Assembly (NCBI RefSeq): GCF_021129155.1
Contig: NZ_JAJOMC010000045.1
Location: forward strand, 1 to 39,577
Direction: 5' to 3'
From: Arthrobacter sp. AK04
GTDB taxonomy: Bacteria > Actinomycetota > Actinomycetes > Actinomycetales > Micrococcaceae
DNA length: 39,577 nt
This document shows, piece by piece, positions 8,458 to 16,402 of this stretch. A program made the translations under genes and the position numbers. The notes under the pieces are model-generated. The model ran no database searches. It was not told the origin of the DNA and was given only the letters and a program-made list of their open reading frames with translations. Within the stretch, counting starts at the first letter, position 1. The number at the start of each line of letters is the position of its first letter.

Positions 8458-9480
8458 TTGATAGGGAATGCAACGTTCCGGCACCGCAACACCGCTCTGC
8501 TCTCGGTGATCGGCGTCCAGGCTCCGCGGATTGTCAGTTCCACGGAATTCGACCACCGGCTGGCATCCACCCTGCGCCGGCTGAAATTCCCGCCCAGGCT
8601 GCTCGAACGTGTAGCCGGTGTCACGCACCGCCGGTGGTGGGCCCCAGGGACCTCGTTTGACGACGCCGCCATTGAGGCGGGCGCAAAGGCCCTGGCCGAT
8701 TCCGGCATCGAAGCATCCGAGGTGGGACTGCTGATCAACACGTCCGTCACGCGGCGGAACCTCGAACCGTCCGTCGCGGTCAAGGTCCACCACGGGCTTG
8801 GCCTCCCCTCCTCCGCCATGAACTTCGACGTCGCCAACGCCTGCCTCGGGTTCGTCAACGGCATGACCCTGGCCGCCAACATGATCGACTCCGGCCAGAT
8901 CAAGTACGCGGTGATCGTCAACGGTGAGGATGCCCAGGCCACGCAGGAGGCAACCCTGGCCAGGCTGCAGCGGCCGGAGACAACCCGGGAGGACTTCAAC
9001 CGCGAGTTCGCCACGCTCACCCTGGGCTCCGGGGCCGCTGCTGCCGTCCTGGGGCCGGCGGATGAACACCCGGGGGCACACCGGATCCTTGGTGGCGTGA
9101 TGCGGGCCGGCACGGAGCACCATGAGCTGTGCGTGGGTGGCATCGACGGCATGGCCACGGACACGAAGGGCCTGCTCGACGGCGGCCTGCAGCTCGTGCT
9201 TGACGCGTGGCACGAGGCCCAGCCGGAGTGGGACTGGGGCTCGATGGACCGCTATGTCACGCACCAGGTGAGTACGGCCTACACCCAGGCCATCGTTGAC
9301 GCTATCGACCTGGACCCGGACAAGGTGCCCATCACGTTCCCGCACTGGGGCAACGTAGGCCCGGCATCCCTGCCGATGACCCTGGCCGCCGAAGCGCAGA
9401 ACCTTGACGAAGGGGACCGCGTGCTGTGCATGGGCGTCGGGTCCGGACTTAACACCGCCATGGTGGAAATCGTTTGGTAA
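8458..9480 (+). CDS. oleA: OleA, acyl-CoA head-to-head condensing enzyme
   Basis: This 340-aa thiolase-superfamily enzyme (KAS III-like) joins two fatty acyl-CoAs by a non-decarboxylative Claisen condensation to a 2-alkyl-3-ketoalkanoate, the first step of long-chain olefin synthesis. The nucleophile is Cys129 (NACLGF), with His269 (VTHQVS) and Asn299 (HWGNVG). A glutamate at 103 (NLEPSVA) sits where OleA enzymes have their characteristic catalytic glutamate. Length agrees with characterised OleA (~340 aa). I start at TTG 8458, preceded by AGAGG; an in-frame ATG at 8257 would add 67 low-complexity residues and overlap the smc promoter region. The stop codon overlaps the next gene by 7 nt. Assignment as OleA rather than FabH is strengthened by the OleB-OleC-OleD neighbours. 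Confidence 0.93.
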   Translation: MIGNATFRHRNTALLSVIGVQAPRIVSSTEFDHRLASTLRRLKFPPRLLERVAGVTHRRWWAPGTSFDDAAIEAGAKALADSGIEASEVGLLINTSVTRRNLEPSVAVKVHHGLGLPSSAMNFDVANACLGFVNGMTLAANMIDSGQIKYAVIVNGEDAQATQEATLARLQRPETTREDFNREFATLTLGSGAAAAVLGPADEHPGAHRILGGVMRAGTEHHELCVGGIDGMATDTKGLLDGGLQLVLDAWHEAQPEWDWGSMDRYVTHQVSTAYTQAIVDAIDLDPDKVPITFPHWGNVGPASLPMTLAAEAQNLDEGDRVLCMGVGSGLNTAMVEIVW

Positions 9481-12278
9481 CCGCAGACTGGACAGGCGTC
9501 GACCCGGAATGGTCGCGCGAAATCGACGTTCCGTCCATCTCTGCCGCGGATGACCCCCAAACGGTACGCCGCTGGCACCTGCTGGACAACGGGCCCCAGT
9601 TGTCCCGGCGCGGCCTGGCTCCCGCCGGCACCCTGCTGTGCGTGCACGGCAACCCGACCTGGTCCTACCTGTGGCGGACGCTGCTGGCCGCCGGATCCCG
9701 TGCAGAACAGCCCTGGCGCGTAGTGGCCGTGGACCAGCTGGACATGGGCTTCTCGGAGCGGACCGGGACGTTCCGGCGGCTGGCGGACCGGATCAATGAT
9801 CTCGGCGACCTCACCGATGCGCTGGGGCTGGACGGCCCGGTGGTCACCGTTGGCCACGACTGGGGCGGCGTGGTCAGCCTTGGCTGGGCACTGGCCCATC
9901 CGCAGCAGCTCGCCGGCGTGGTGCTGACCAACACAGCCGTCCACCAGCCTCCGGGCTCGCCCATCCCGCCGGCGCTGCGGCTTGCCCTGCACCCCGCGGT
10001 GCACAGGTGGGGCACAACGACGTCGGACGCTTTCCTGCGGGTGACCCATTCCCTGGCCCGCCCGCCGCTTGCCCCCGAGGTCCGCCGCGCGTTCATGGCC
10101 CCGTATCTGGGCCCCGGCCGCCGCGAGGGTGTGGGGAACTTTGTTGCGGACATCCCCGCCGACGCGTCCCATCCAAGCTTTGCCGCGCTCAGCCGCGTCG
10201 CCGACGGGCTGTCCGGGTTGCACGTTCCGGCGCTGCTGCTCTGGGGACCGCGGGACCCGATCTTTTCTGACCGCTACCTCAAGGACCTGATCGGCCGCCT
10301 GCCGGCCGCGGAAGTGCACCGCTTCGAAGGTGCGGGCCACCTGGTCCAGGAGGACCGGGACATCGCCGGTCCCGTCTTCGACTGGCTCGCCGGGTACGGC
10401 GGGGAAAGGACGCCTGTTGGTGCCGAAACGGTGTCCGCGGCTGGTGCGCCTCCCGCTGCGCACTCCCCTGCAGCACCTCCCCATGCCGCGCCGTCGCTTC
10501 CTGCGCCTATCCGTGCTGTGCCCTACACTGCTGCGCCCTCCCCTGCTGTGCCCTCTTCTGCTGTGTCTTCCCCTGCGGTAGATTCCGGCACCGGCTTCAC
10601 TCCCCTGTGGGCGCCGCTGACGCAGCTCGCTGCAGGCCCGGCCGGCGGGGACACCGCCGTCGCCGAGATGGCTGCGGACGGAAGTGTCTCCCGTGCCCTC
10701 AGCTGGCAGGAGCTTGAACAGCGGATCGCGGCCCTCGCGAACGGGCTCAGGCAGGCCGGCGTGCGGACGGGCAGCCGCGTGAGCCTCATGGTTCCACCCG
10801 GCGTGGACCTGACAGTGGTCCTTTACGCCTGCCTCCGGCTGGGCGCAGTGGTGGTGGTGGCGGACGCCGGACTCGGCACCCGCGGCCTCAGCCGCGCGGT
10901 CAAGGGTGCCACCCCCGATTTCCTTATCGGCATCGACAAGGCCCTCGCCGCAGCATCGGTGTTCGGCTGGCCGGGGCGCCGCATCAGTGTGAAGGACCTG
11001 CCGGCTGCCCGACGCCGGCTCCTCGCCGTCGAGACCTCCCTTGCCTCACTGACCCGCCGGGGCAGCGTCCCGGCCGGAACGGCGCCGGCGCCTCAGGACC
11101 CGGACCCGGATGCGCCTGCGGCCGTGCTCTTCACCTCCGGATCCACCGGACCCGCCAAAGGCGTGGTGTACACGCAGCGGCGGCTGGCGGCCATGCGGGA
11201 CACCGTTGCCGCGACGCTGGGGATCCGTCCCGGCGCGCGCCTGGTGGCCGGGTTCGCGCCCTTCGCGCTGCTTGGACCGGCCCTGGGGACCGTCTCCGTG
11301 ACGCCAGCCATGGACGTCACCGCACCTCGGACCCTGACAGCCCGCGCACTCGCGGACGCCGCTGCGGCTATCGACGCCACGGTGGTCTTCGCCTCCCCCG
11401 CGGCGCTGCGCAACGTCCTCGCCACCCAAAACAGCATGGGCCCCGCCGGCCGGCAGGCCCTGGACCGCGTGGAGCTGCTCCTCTCGGCCGGTGCACCCGT
11501 CCCCGAACCGCTCCTTGCGGAAATGCAGCGGCTGGTGCCCCGCGCCTCGCTGCATACCCCCTACGGAATGACCGAGGCGCTGCCCGTCACGGACATCAGC
11601 CTTGAACAGATCCGCACCGCCGCGGCAGACGCTGCCGCCGGAAACATGGCAGGGGCGGGCAACGGCGTGTGTGTGGGCCTGCCGGTGCACGGCGCCCGCG
11701 TTGCCGTCATCCCGCTTGCCGCGGATGGCACCGCCCCCGGCAACATCCCCGTCACGGAGCCGGGAGTCACCGGTGAGATCCTGGTGGGCGCCCCGCATGT
11801 GAAGGAAACCTACGACAGGCTTTGGCTGACCCAGCGTGAGAGCAGCCGCACGGCGGGGTGGCACCGCACCGGCGACGTCGGACACTTCGACAGTGCCGGC
11901 CGGCTGTGGGTGGAGGGACGCCTGGCGCATGTCGTGACCGCGCCGGACGCCGTTGTGACACCGGTGGGCCCTGAGCAGGCCATTGAACGGCTGGACGGCG
12001 TCGGACTGGCCGCGGTCGTCGGTGTAGGCCCTTCCGGGACGCAGGCCGTGGTGGCCGTCGTCGAGACTGTGCCGCGTGCCCGCCGGGCGGGCCCTGCCGC
12101 GCCGCAGCTCGCAGCGCGGGTCCGGGAAGCGGCCCGCGCGGCAGGCGTCAGCGTCTCCGCCGTCCTGGCTGTTCCCGCCCAACCCACCGATATCCGCCAC
12201 AACGCCAAGATTGACCGGACCCGCCTCTCCCTGTGGGCTGGCGCGGTGCTGGCCGGCGGCCGGGCGGGCAGGCCGTGA
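9474..12278 (+). CDS. oleBC: OleBC fusion: beta-lactone decarboxylase plus beta-lactone synthetase
   Basis: This 934-aa protein carries two enzymes. Residues ~1-305 are an alpha/beta hydrolase of the haloalkane-dehalogenase type: HGNPTW at 58-63, nucleophile Asp129 in GHDWGG, and His289 in GAGHLVQ. This is OleB, which decarboxylates a beta-lactone to a cis-olefin. Residues ~375-934 are an adenylate-forming enzyme: FTSGSTGPAKG at 553-563, TPYGMTEALP, and TGDVGHFD. This is OleC, which activates the beta-hydroxy acid with ATP and closes the beta-lactone. Residues ~308-373 are a Pro/Ala/Ser linker built from pentapeptides. OleBC fusions are known from Micrococcus and relatives. The start is TTG 9474 overlapping the oleA stop. 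The stop overlaps the oleD GTG by 4 nt, so all three proteins are translationally coupled. Confidence 0.94.
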   Translation: MVTADWTGVDPEWSREIDVPSISAADDPQTVRRWHLLDNGPQLSRRGLAPAGTLLCVHGNPTWSYLWRTLLAAGSRAEQPWRVVAVDQLDMGFSERTGTFRRLADRINDLGDLTDALGLDGPVVTVGHDWGGVVSLGWALAHPQQLAGVVLTNTAVHQPPGSPIPPALRLALHPAVHRWGTTTSDAFLRVTHSLARPPLAPEVRRAFMAPYLGPGRREGVGNFVADIPADASHPSFAALSRVADGLSGLHVPALLLWGPRDPIFSDRYLKDLIGRLPAAEVHRFEGAGHLVQEDRDIAGPVFDWLAGYGGERTPVGAETVSAAGAPPAAHSPAAPPHAAPSLPAPIRAVPYTAAPSPAVPSSAVSSPAVDSGTGFTPLWAPLTQLAAGPAGGDTAVAEMAADGSVSRALSWQELEQRIAALANGLRQAGVRTGSRVSLMVPPGVDLTVVLYACLRLGAVVVVADAGLGTRGLSRAVKGATPDFLIGIDKALAAASVFGWPGRRISVKDLPAARRRLLAVETSLASLTRRGSVPAGTAPAPQDPDPDAPAAVLFTSGSTGPAKGVVYTQRRLAAMRDTVAATLGIRPGARLVAGFAPFALLGPALGTVSVTPAMDVTAPRTLTARALADAAAAIDATVVFASPAALRNVLATQNSMGPAGRQALDRVELLLSAGAPVPEPLLAEMQRLVPRASLHTPYGMTEALPVTDISLEQIRTAAADAAAGNMAGAGNGVCVGLPVHGARVAVIPLAADGTAPGNIPVTEPGVTGEILVGAPHVKETYDRLWLTQRESSRTAGWHRTGDVGHFDSAGRLWVEGRLAHVVTAPDAVVTPVGPEQAIERLDGVGLAAVVGVGPSGTQAVVAVVETVPRARRAGPAAPQLAARVREAARAAGVSVSAVLAVPAQPTDIRHNAKIDRTRLSLWAGAVLAGGRAGRP
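10452..10586 (+). repeat. 15-bp tandem repeat encoding the OleB-OleC linker
   Basis: Nine consecutive 15-bp units encode pentapeptides: PAAHS, PAAPP, HAAPS, LPAPI, RAVPY, TAAPS, PAVPS, SAVSS, PAVDS (residues 327-371 of OleBC). The last five units are most alike at DNA level, sharing a CTGCTGTGCCCT-type core. The phase is kept exactly, so unit gain or loss would leave the frame intact. Confidence 0.75.
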
Positions 12279-13246
12279 GGGTCCTTGTCACGGGCGCGAG
12301 CGGCCTGCTGGGCGGCGAGGTGGCCCGGCTGCTGGTCCGCCAGGGCCACGCCGTTACGACTTTCCAGCGGCGCCCCGCCGGGGTCGACGGCGCCACGGAC
12401 CTCACCGGCTCCATCACGGACGACGACGCCGTCCGCCGGGCCGTTGCCGGCGCGGAGGGAATTATCCACCTGGCGGCCAAGGTCTCCTTCACGGGCAAGG
12501 CCACGGAATTCGACGCCGTGAATGTGGAAGGCACCCGCCGCCTGCTCCGTGCGGCCCGTGCGGCGGGCGTGCAGGACATGGTCTTTGTTTCCTCGCCGTC
12601 CGTGGCCAACTCGGGGGCCGCAATAGCGGGATTGGGCGCCGAGCCGGCGGACCCGGACCGGGCGCACGGGGACTATTCACGCACCAAGGCCCGGGCCGAA
12701 CTTCTTGCGCTGGCTGCTGACGCGCCGGATTTCCGGGTCGCCGCGGTGCGCCCGCACATCGTCTGGGGCCCCGGGGACACCCAACTGGTGGAACGTGTAC
12801 TGGACCGCGCACGCCGCCGCCGCTTGCCGCTGCTCGACGACGGGGCTGCCCTGATCGATACCACCTATGTGGACAACGCGGCCTCTGCCATCGCCGCGGC
12901 GCTACACCGCATGGAGCACATCCACGGCCGGGCGCTCGTGGTCAGCAACGGTGAACCGCGGCCGGTGGGCGAGCTGCTGGCGGGCATCTGCGCCGCCGGC
13001 GGCGTTCCGGCACCCTCCTGGTCGGCGCCCGGTGGCCTGGCCCGGGCAGCAGGATCGCTCATCGAAGTTCTTTGGACCCGGTCCGGGCGGGCCGGGGAAC
13101 CGCCGATGACCAGGTTCCTCGCTGAGCAGCTCTCCACCGCCCACTGGTTCGACCAGCGTGAAACCCGCAGGCTACTGGACTGGGCACCAGCAGTATCCAT
13201 TGACGAGGGCCTGGCGAAGCTGGCCGGACACTACCGCGCCCGGTAG
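12275..13246 (+). CDS. oleD: OleD, NADP-dependent 2-alkyl-3-ketoalkanoate reductase
   Basis: This 323-aa protein is an extended short-chain dehydrogenase/reductase. It reduces the OleA product to the 2-alkyl-3-hydroxy acid used by OleC. The N-terminus is RVLVTGASGLLGGEVARL, with the dinucleotide-binding TGxxGxxG at residues ~6-13. The catalytic YxxxK is Tyr134-Lys138 (YSRTK), preceded by a serine-containing VSSPSVANSG. The start is GTG 12275, whose GTGA overlaps the oleBC stop; an in-frame upstream start at 12233 would duplicate OleC coding sequence and is rejected. The gene closes the olefin operon and converges on mutM with 35 bp between. Alone it would read as a generic NAD-dependent epimerase; the neighbours give the function. 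Confidence 0.92.
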   Translation: MRVLVTGASGLLGGEVARLLVRQGHAVTTFQRRPAGVDGATDLTGSITDDDAVRRAVAGAEGIIHLAAKVSFTGKATEFDAVNVEGTRRLLRAARAAGVQDMVFVSSPSVANSGAAIAGLGAEPADPDRAHGDYSRTKARAELLALAADAPDFRVAAVRPHIVWGPGDTQLVERVLDRARRRRLPLLDDGAALIDTTYVDNAASAIAAALHRMEHIHGRALVVSNGEPRPVGELLAGICAAGGVPAPSWSAPGGLARAAGSLIEVLWTRSGRAGEPPMTRFLAEQLSTAHWFDQRETRRLLDWAPAVSIDEGLAKLAGHYRAR

Positions 13247-13247
13247 G

Positions 13248-13270
13248 CGGCAGCCTTGTCCGGCCTGCCG
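13248..13270. terminator. Weak hairpin between convergent oleD and mutM
   Basis: CGGCAG (13248-13253) pairs with CTGCCG (13265-13270) across an 11-nt loop in the 35-bp gap between two convergent genes. No U-tract is present, so it is only a candidate. Confidence 0.3.
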
Positions 13271-13281
13271 GGAGCTTTCCG

Positions 13282-14253
13282 CTACCAGCGGCCGTTCCGC
13301 GGACGGGGCTGGCATGCAGGGCAGGTGTAGGACGAACGGTTCATGAACTGCTCGCGCTTCATGCGGCTGGAGACGCCGGCTGCGGCGCAGCGCTTGCATT
13401 CGAGGCCTTCGCGGCCATAGGCGTTCAGGGACCGGTCGAAGTAGCCGGAGGCGCCATTGACGTTCACGTAGAGGGAGTCAAAGCTGGTCCCGCCGGCGGC
13501 AAGGGCGTCCAGCATGACTTCCCTGGCTTCCGCGAGGACCCGTTCCGCCTCAGCACGCCGCAACGTGTCCGTGGGCCGGGCGTAGTGCAGCCGGGCGCGC
13601 CAGAGGGCTTCATCGGCATAGATGTTGCCGATGCCGGACACCAGGCCCTGGTCCAGCAGTGCCCTCTTCAGCCCTGTTTTGCGTTTCCGGAGACGCCGGT
13701 AGAAAAGGTCGAAGGAGAAGGCAGGGTCCAGCGGATCCCGTGCGATGTGCGCCGCTTCCGCCGCAATCAGCGGAAGGGGCGATTCAGCGAGCCCGCCGGG
13801 GCCGCCGTCGTCCGTTGGAACCAGGTCCGTGACGAACAGTCCGCCGAAGATCCGCTGGTCCACGAACCGCAGCTGCTCGGGCATGCCGTCGCGGGGGCTG
13901 AGCCGGAAACGGACCTTGAGGTGCTTTTCGTCCGGCACATCCCCGCCCTGCATCAGGAGCTGGCCGCTCATGCCCAGATGCGCCATGAGGGCCACCTGCG
14001 GGATGCCGGCACTGCCCGGAGTTCCCGCCGGGCCGCCGGCACCGGTGTCCAGGAGCGGCATCCAGAGGAACTTGCCCCGCCGCACAACGTCCAGGACCGT
14101 GGCGCCTTCCAGGTTCCCGATAAAGTCCCCGGCTCCCAGCGCGTGGCGGCGGACTGACCGTGGATCGACCACCTCCACGGCGTCGATAGTCCGTCCCCGG
14201 ACCCAGCTCACCAGGCCGCGCCGGACCACCTCGACTTCGGGAAGTTCGGGCAC
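13282..14253 (-). CDS. mutM: Formamidopyrimidine-DNA glycosylase
   Basis: This 323-aa enzyme of base-excision repair removes 8-oxoguanine and formamidopyrimidines and nicks the abasic site. After the initiator residue comes PELPEVEVVRRGL, with the catalytic proline that becomes the N-terminus, and Glu. The conserved lysine sits in RRGKFLW. The helix-two-turn-helix includes DQGLVSGIGNIYADEALW. The C-terminal zinc finger is C-KRC ... CPAC, but the segment between the two pairs is 21 residues rather than the usual 16. I start at GTG 14253; in-frame residues upstream belong to the end of rnc. The gene follows rnc after 4 bp, the standard rnc-mutM order, while smc, the usual next gene, is displaced by the ole operon. 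Confidence 0.95.
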   Translation of the reverse strand: MPELPEVEVVRRGLVSWVRGRTIDAVEVVDPRSVRRHALGAGDFIGNLEGATVLDVVRRGKFLWMPLLDTGAGGPAGTPGSAGIPQVALMAHLGMSGQLLMQGGDVPDEKHLKVRFRLSPRDGMPEQLRFVDQRIFGGLFVTDLVPTDDGGPGGLAESPLPLIAAEAAHIARDPLDPAFSFDLFYRRLRKRKTGLKRALLDQGLVSGIGNIYADEALWRARLHYARPTDTLRRAEAERVLAEAREVMLDALAAGGTSFDSLYVNVNGASGYFDRSLNAYGREGLECKRCAAAGVSSRMKREQFMNRSSYTCPACQPRPRNGRW

Positions 14254-14257
14254 GGCG

Positions 14258-14989
14258 CTAGGTTGCGGGGACGGGACCGGCGGACGTGGCTGCCCCCGGA
14301 GTGTTGCCGGCTCCGGAGAGCACCCGCCAGGCGTCGGCCGCTGCTTCCTGCTCCGCTTCCTTCTTCGAGTGGCCGGAGCCCTTCCCGTAGGCGGTGCCGC
14401 CAACATGCAGGACTGCCGTAAAGGTCCGCGCATGGTCCGGCCCGGAGCCATCCACGGCATAGTGGATGGTGCCCAGCTGGCGGCTGGCGGCGAGTTCCTG
14501 GATGCTGGTCTTCCAGTCCGTCCCGGCCCCCAGGGCTGCGGCGTCCTTGAGCAGCGGACCGATCAGGCGCATGACCAGCTGGCGTGCTGTCTCAATGTCG
14601 TTGGAGACATACGTGGCGCCGATCAGGGCCTCCATGGTGTCTGCCAGGATGGACGCCTTGTTCTTGCCCTGGGTGAGCTTTTCGCCCTGCCCAAGGTAGA
14701 TGTAATCCCCGATGCCCAGGCTGCGGCCGATGCCGGCCAGCGCCCGTGTGCTGACGACGGCGGAGCGCCGCTTGGCGAGGTCGCCTTCGGGGAGGTCCGG
14801 GTTGTCCCGGTACAGGGCGTCCGTGACAGAGAAACCCAGGATGGAGTCGCCCAGGAATTCCAGGCGCTCGTTCGTGGGAATGCCGCCGTTTTCGTAGGCG
14901 TAGGAACGGTGGGTGAGCGCAAGACGAAGCGTCCCGGCGTCAATAGAGACACCGAGACGCTTCAGAAGCTCTTCAGTTGAAGACATCAT
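14258..14989 (-). CDS. rnc: Ribonuclease III
   Basis: This 243-aa double-strand-specific endoribonuclease processes rRNA precursors and some mRNAs. The N-terminal nuclease domain contains the family signature NERLEFLGDSILG near residue 40 and the second acidic cluster LADTMEALIGATY around residue 115, which together hold the Mg-binding acidic residues. The C-terminal double-stranded RNA-binding domain begins near DWKTSIQELA and ends with SKKEAEQEAAADAW. A short Ala/Gly/Pro tail follows. Two adjacent ATG codons (14989 and 14986) are possible starts; neither has a strong ribosome site. It lies 18 bp behind rpmF and 4 bp before mutM in one operon. Confidence 0.96.
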   Translation of the reverse strand: MMSSTEELLKRLGVSIDAGTLRLALTHRSYAYENGGIPTNERLEFLGDSILGFSVTDALYRDNPDLPEGDLAKRRSAVVSTRALAGIGRSLGIGDYIYLGQGEKLTQGKNKASILADTMEALIGATYVSNDIETARQLVMRLIGPLLKDAAALGAGTDWKTSIQELAASRQLGTIHYAVDGSGPDHARTFTAVLHVGGTAYGKGSGHSKKEAEQEAAADAWRVLSGAGNTPGAATSAGPVPAT

Positions 14990-15007
14990 GTCAGCCTGAG
15001 TGGCCGA

Positions 15008-15211
15008 TTAGACGTCAGCGACCTTGCGTCCCTTGTACTCAAGGAACAGCGCAGTGCCGGCCGAGTCGGTGACGACCTTTGCCTGGTGCGGCAGGCTGTA
15101 GGTGACCTGGCCGTTCTCGACGGTCTTCACCAGGTGGGGGGCGGTCGCCTTCCACTGGGAGCGGCGGGCGCGGGTATTCGAGCGAGACATTTTCCGCTTG
15201 GGAACAGCCAC
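15008..15211 (-). CDS. rpmF: 50S ribosomal protein L32, cysteine-free form
   Basis: This 67-aa basic ribosomal protein begins AVPKRKMSRSNTRARRSQWK, the family signature, and ends EYKGRKVADV. Zinc-ribbon L32 proteins carry two CxxC-type pairs; this one has no cysteine at all, so it is a zinc-independent (C-minus) variant. The start is GTG 15211. It lies 36 bp behind the DUF177 gene and 18 bp before rnc. The DUF177-rpmF pair is conserved across bacteria and suggests the DUF177 protein works on ribosome or rRNA assembly. Confidence 0.95.
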   Translation of the reverse strand: MAVPKRKMSRSNTRARRSQWKATAPHLVKTVENGQVTYSLPHQAKVVTDSAGTALFLEYKGRKVADV

Positions 15212-15247
15212 GGCTAACTCATTTCTCTCTAGACAAACACGTACAAA

Positions 15248-15772
15248 TCAATTTTGCCGGTCAGGCTTAGCCATATCAGCTAGGGCAGCCCAGCGAGGAT
15301 CCAGGACCTCGTGGTGGTGCCCCGGCTCGTCTTCCAGGCGAACTCCACATTCGGAGCAAAGGCCCTGGCAGTCTTCCCGGCACACCGGCTGGAACGGCAG
15401 CGCGGTCACCACTGCGTCCCGCAACACCGGTTCAAGATCGATTACATCGTGCTCGACTCGACGTTGCTCTTCATTATCTTCTTCGTCCGAAAGCTCCACG
15501 CCTTCATAGAAGAAAAGTTCCTGCACATTGACCTCAAGGTCATACGCAAGGGGATCCAGGCATCGGCCGCACTCACCCGTTACCTCGGTGAGGACAGTAC
15601 CTGATACCAAAATTCCTTCGTGTACGGCCTCAAGCCTCAGATCCAGCTCGACATCCGAGCCTTCCTGAACGCCAATGAGCGCCACACCAAGGTCACCTGG
15701 TGCGGGTACATGTTCCTTCAGTGTCCGCATGCTTCCCGGGCTGCGCCCGAGGTCCTTGACGTCGAACGCCAA
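15248..15772 (-). CDS. DUF177 (YceD family) protein
   Basis: This ~174-aa protein of the YceD/DUF177 family is typically encoded just before rpmF and linked to 23S rRNA accumulation; the exact activity is not established for this organism. The conserved cysteine patterns are CGRCL mid-protein and CREDCQGLCSECG near the C-terminus. An acidic stretch (SDEEDNEEQ) separates them. The listed start is TTG 15772, which lacks a well-spaced ribosome site. Eight codons upstream an in-frame ATT (15796) lies 5 nt after a perfect AGGAG (15802-15806), so the true start may be that rare codon. A sigma-A-like promoter is visible 5' of it. It heads the DUF177-rpmF-rnc-mutM operon. Confidence 0.9.
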   Translation of the reverse strand: MAFDVKDLGRSPGSMRTLKEHVPAPGDLGVALIGVQEGSDVELDLRLEAVHEGILVSGTVLTEVTGECGRCLDPLAYDLEVNVQELFFYEGVELSDEEDNEEQRRVEHDVIDLEPVLRDAVVTALPFQPVCREDCQGLCSECGVRLEDEPGHHHEVLDPRWAALADMAKPDRQN

Positions 15773-15801
15773 GGGCGAACCAGCATCTCTTTTAATGAGA
15801 A

Positions 15802-15806
15802 CTCCT
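15802..15806 (-). promoter_or_regulatory. AGGAG ribosome site pointing to an ATT start
   Basis: AGGAG on the minus strand, then 5 nt, then ATT in frame with the DUF177 gene. No ATG, GTG or TTG exists at that spacing. Confidence 0.5.
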
Positions 15807-15829
15807 GTTGAACATATGACCGACGTACC

Positions 15830-15859
15830 ATCTTAGCCTGAAGAGCCACGGGGACTCAA
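15830..15859 (-). promoter_or_regulatory. Promoter of the DUF177-rpmF-rnc-mutM operon
   Basis: On the minus strand TTGAGT (15854-15859) and TAAGAT (15830-15835) are separated by 18 nt. Both fit the sigma-A consensus pattern. The predicted start site lies ~25-30 nt before the coding start and before the AGGAG site. Confidence 0.55.
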
Positions 15860-15895
15860 ACCGGCCGGCGTACAGTGCCGAAGTACCGAACAAGC

Positions 15896-16396
15896 CTACC
15901 CTTTCGGCTGCTGGTTCCGCGGAGGCTCGCCCGCGAGCATCCGCCGCTGCACTGACCGGGGCACGTAGTCGGACACGTTGCCGCCAAGGCCTGCCACCTC
16001 TTTGATGAGGGTGGAGGACAGATGAAGATAGTGCGCCTCGGCCGGCAGGAAGACGGTTTCCACGCCGCTGAGCTGCCGGTTCATGGTGGCCATGGGCAGT
16101 TCGTAGTCAAAGTCCGAGGATGACCTCAGGCCTTTGACGATGGCTGAGACCCCGCGCTGCCGGCAGTACTCGGCCAGCAGTCCTTCCCCTACGGGTTCCA
16201 CCACGATGCCCTTGAGTGAGGCGAGGGTTTCCCGTGCCATTTCCAGGCGATCGGCCAGGGCGAACCTGTACTTCTTGGCCGGGTTGGTGGACACGGCCAC
16301 GATCACCTCGTCGAAGAGGCCGGCCGCACGTGCAATAACCTCGAGATGGCCGTTGTGGATGGGGTCGAAGGATCCGGGGCAGACAGCGCGTCTCAT
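15896..16396 (-). CDS. coaD: Phosphopantetheine adenylyltransferase
   Basis: This 166-aa enzyme makes dephospho-CoA from 4'-phosphopantetheine and ATP, the penultimate step of coenzyme A synthesis. The N-terminus AVCPGSFDPIHNGHLEVI contains the nucleotidyltransferase (T/H)xGH motif as HNGH. Other landmarks are the substrate-binding stretch AIVKGLRSSSDFDYE and the C-terminal motif LSSTLIKEVAGLGGNVSDYVP. The length is normal. A TAGGTT hexamer sits exactly 6 nt before the ATG, hinting at a leaderless transcript. The gene is divergent from the aminotransferase at 16440 with only 43 bp between starts. Confidence 0.96.
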   Translation of the reverse strand: MRRAVCPGSFDPIHNGHLEVIARAAGLFDEVIVAVSTNPAKKYRFALADRLEMARETLASLKGIVVEPVGEGLLAEYCRQRGVSAIVKGLRSSSDFDYELPMATMNRQLSGVETVFLPAEAHYLHLSSTLIKEVAGLGGNVSDYVPRSVQRRMLAGEPPRNQQPKG

Positions 16397-16402
16397 GCTC
16401 CG

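Noticed and set aside
11046..12200. Minus-strand open frame of 384 codons opposite oleBC
   Set aside because: Gly/Arg/His-rich low-complexity translation with no recognisable domain; antisense to well-supported OleC motifs.
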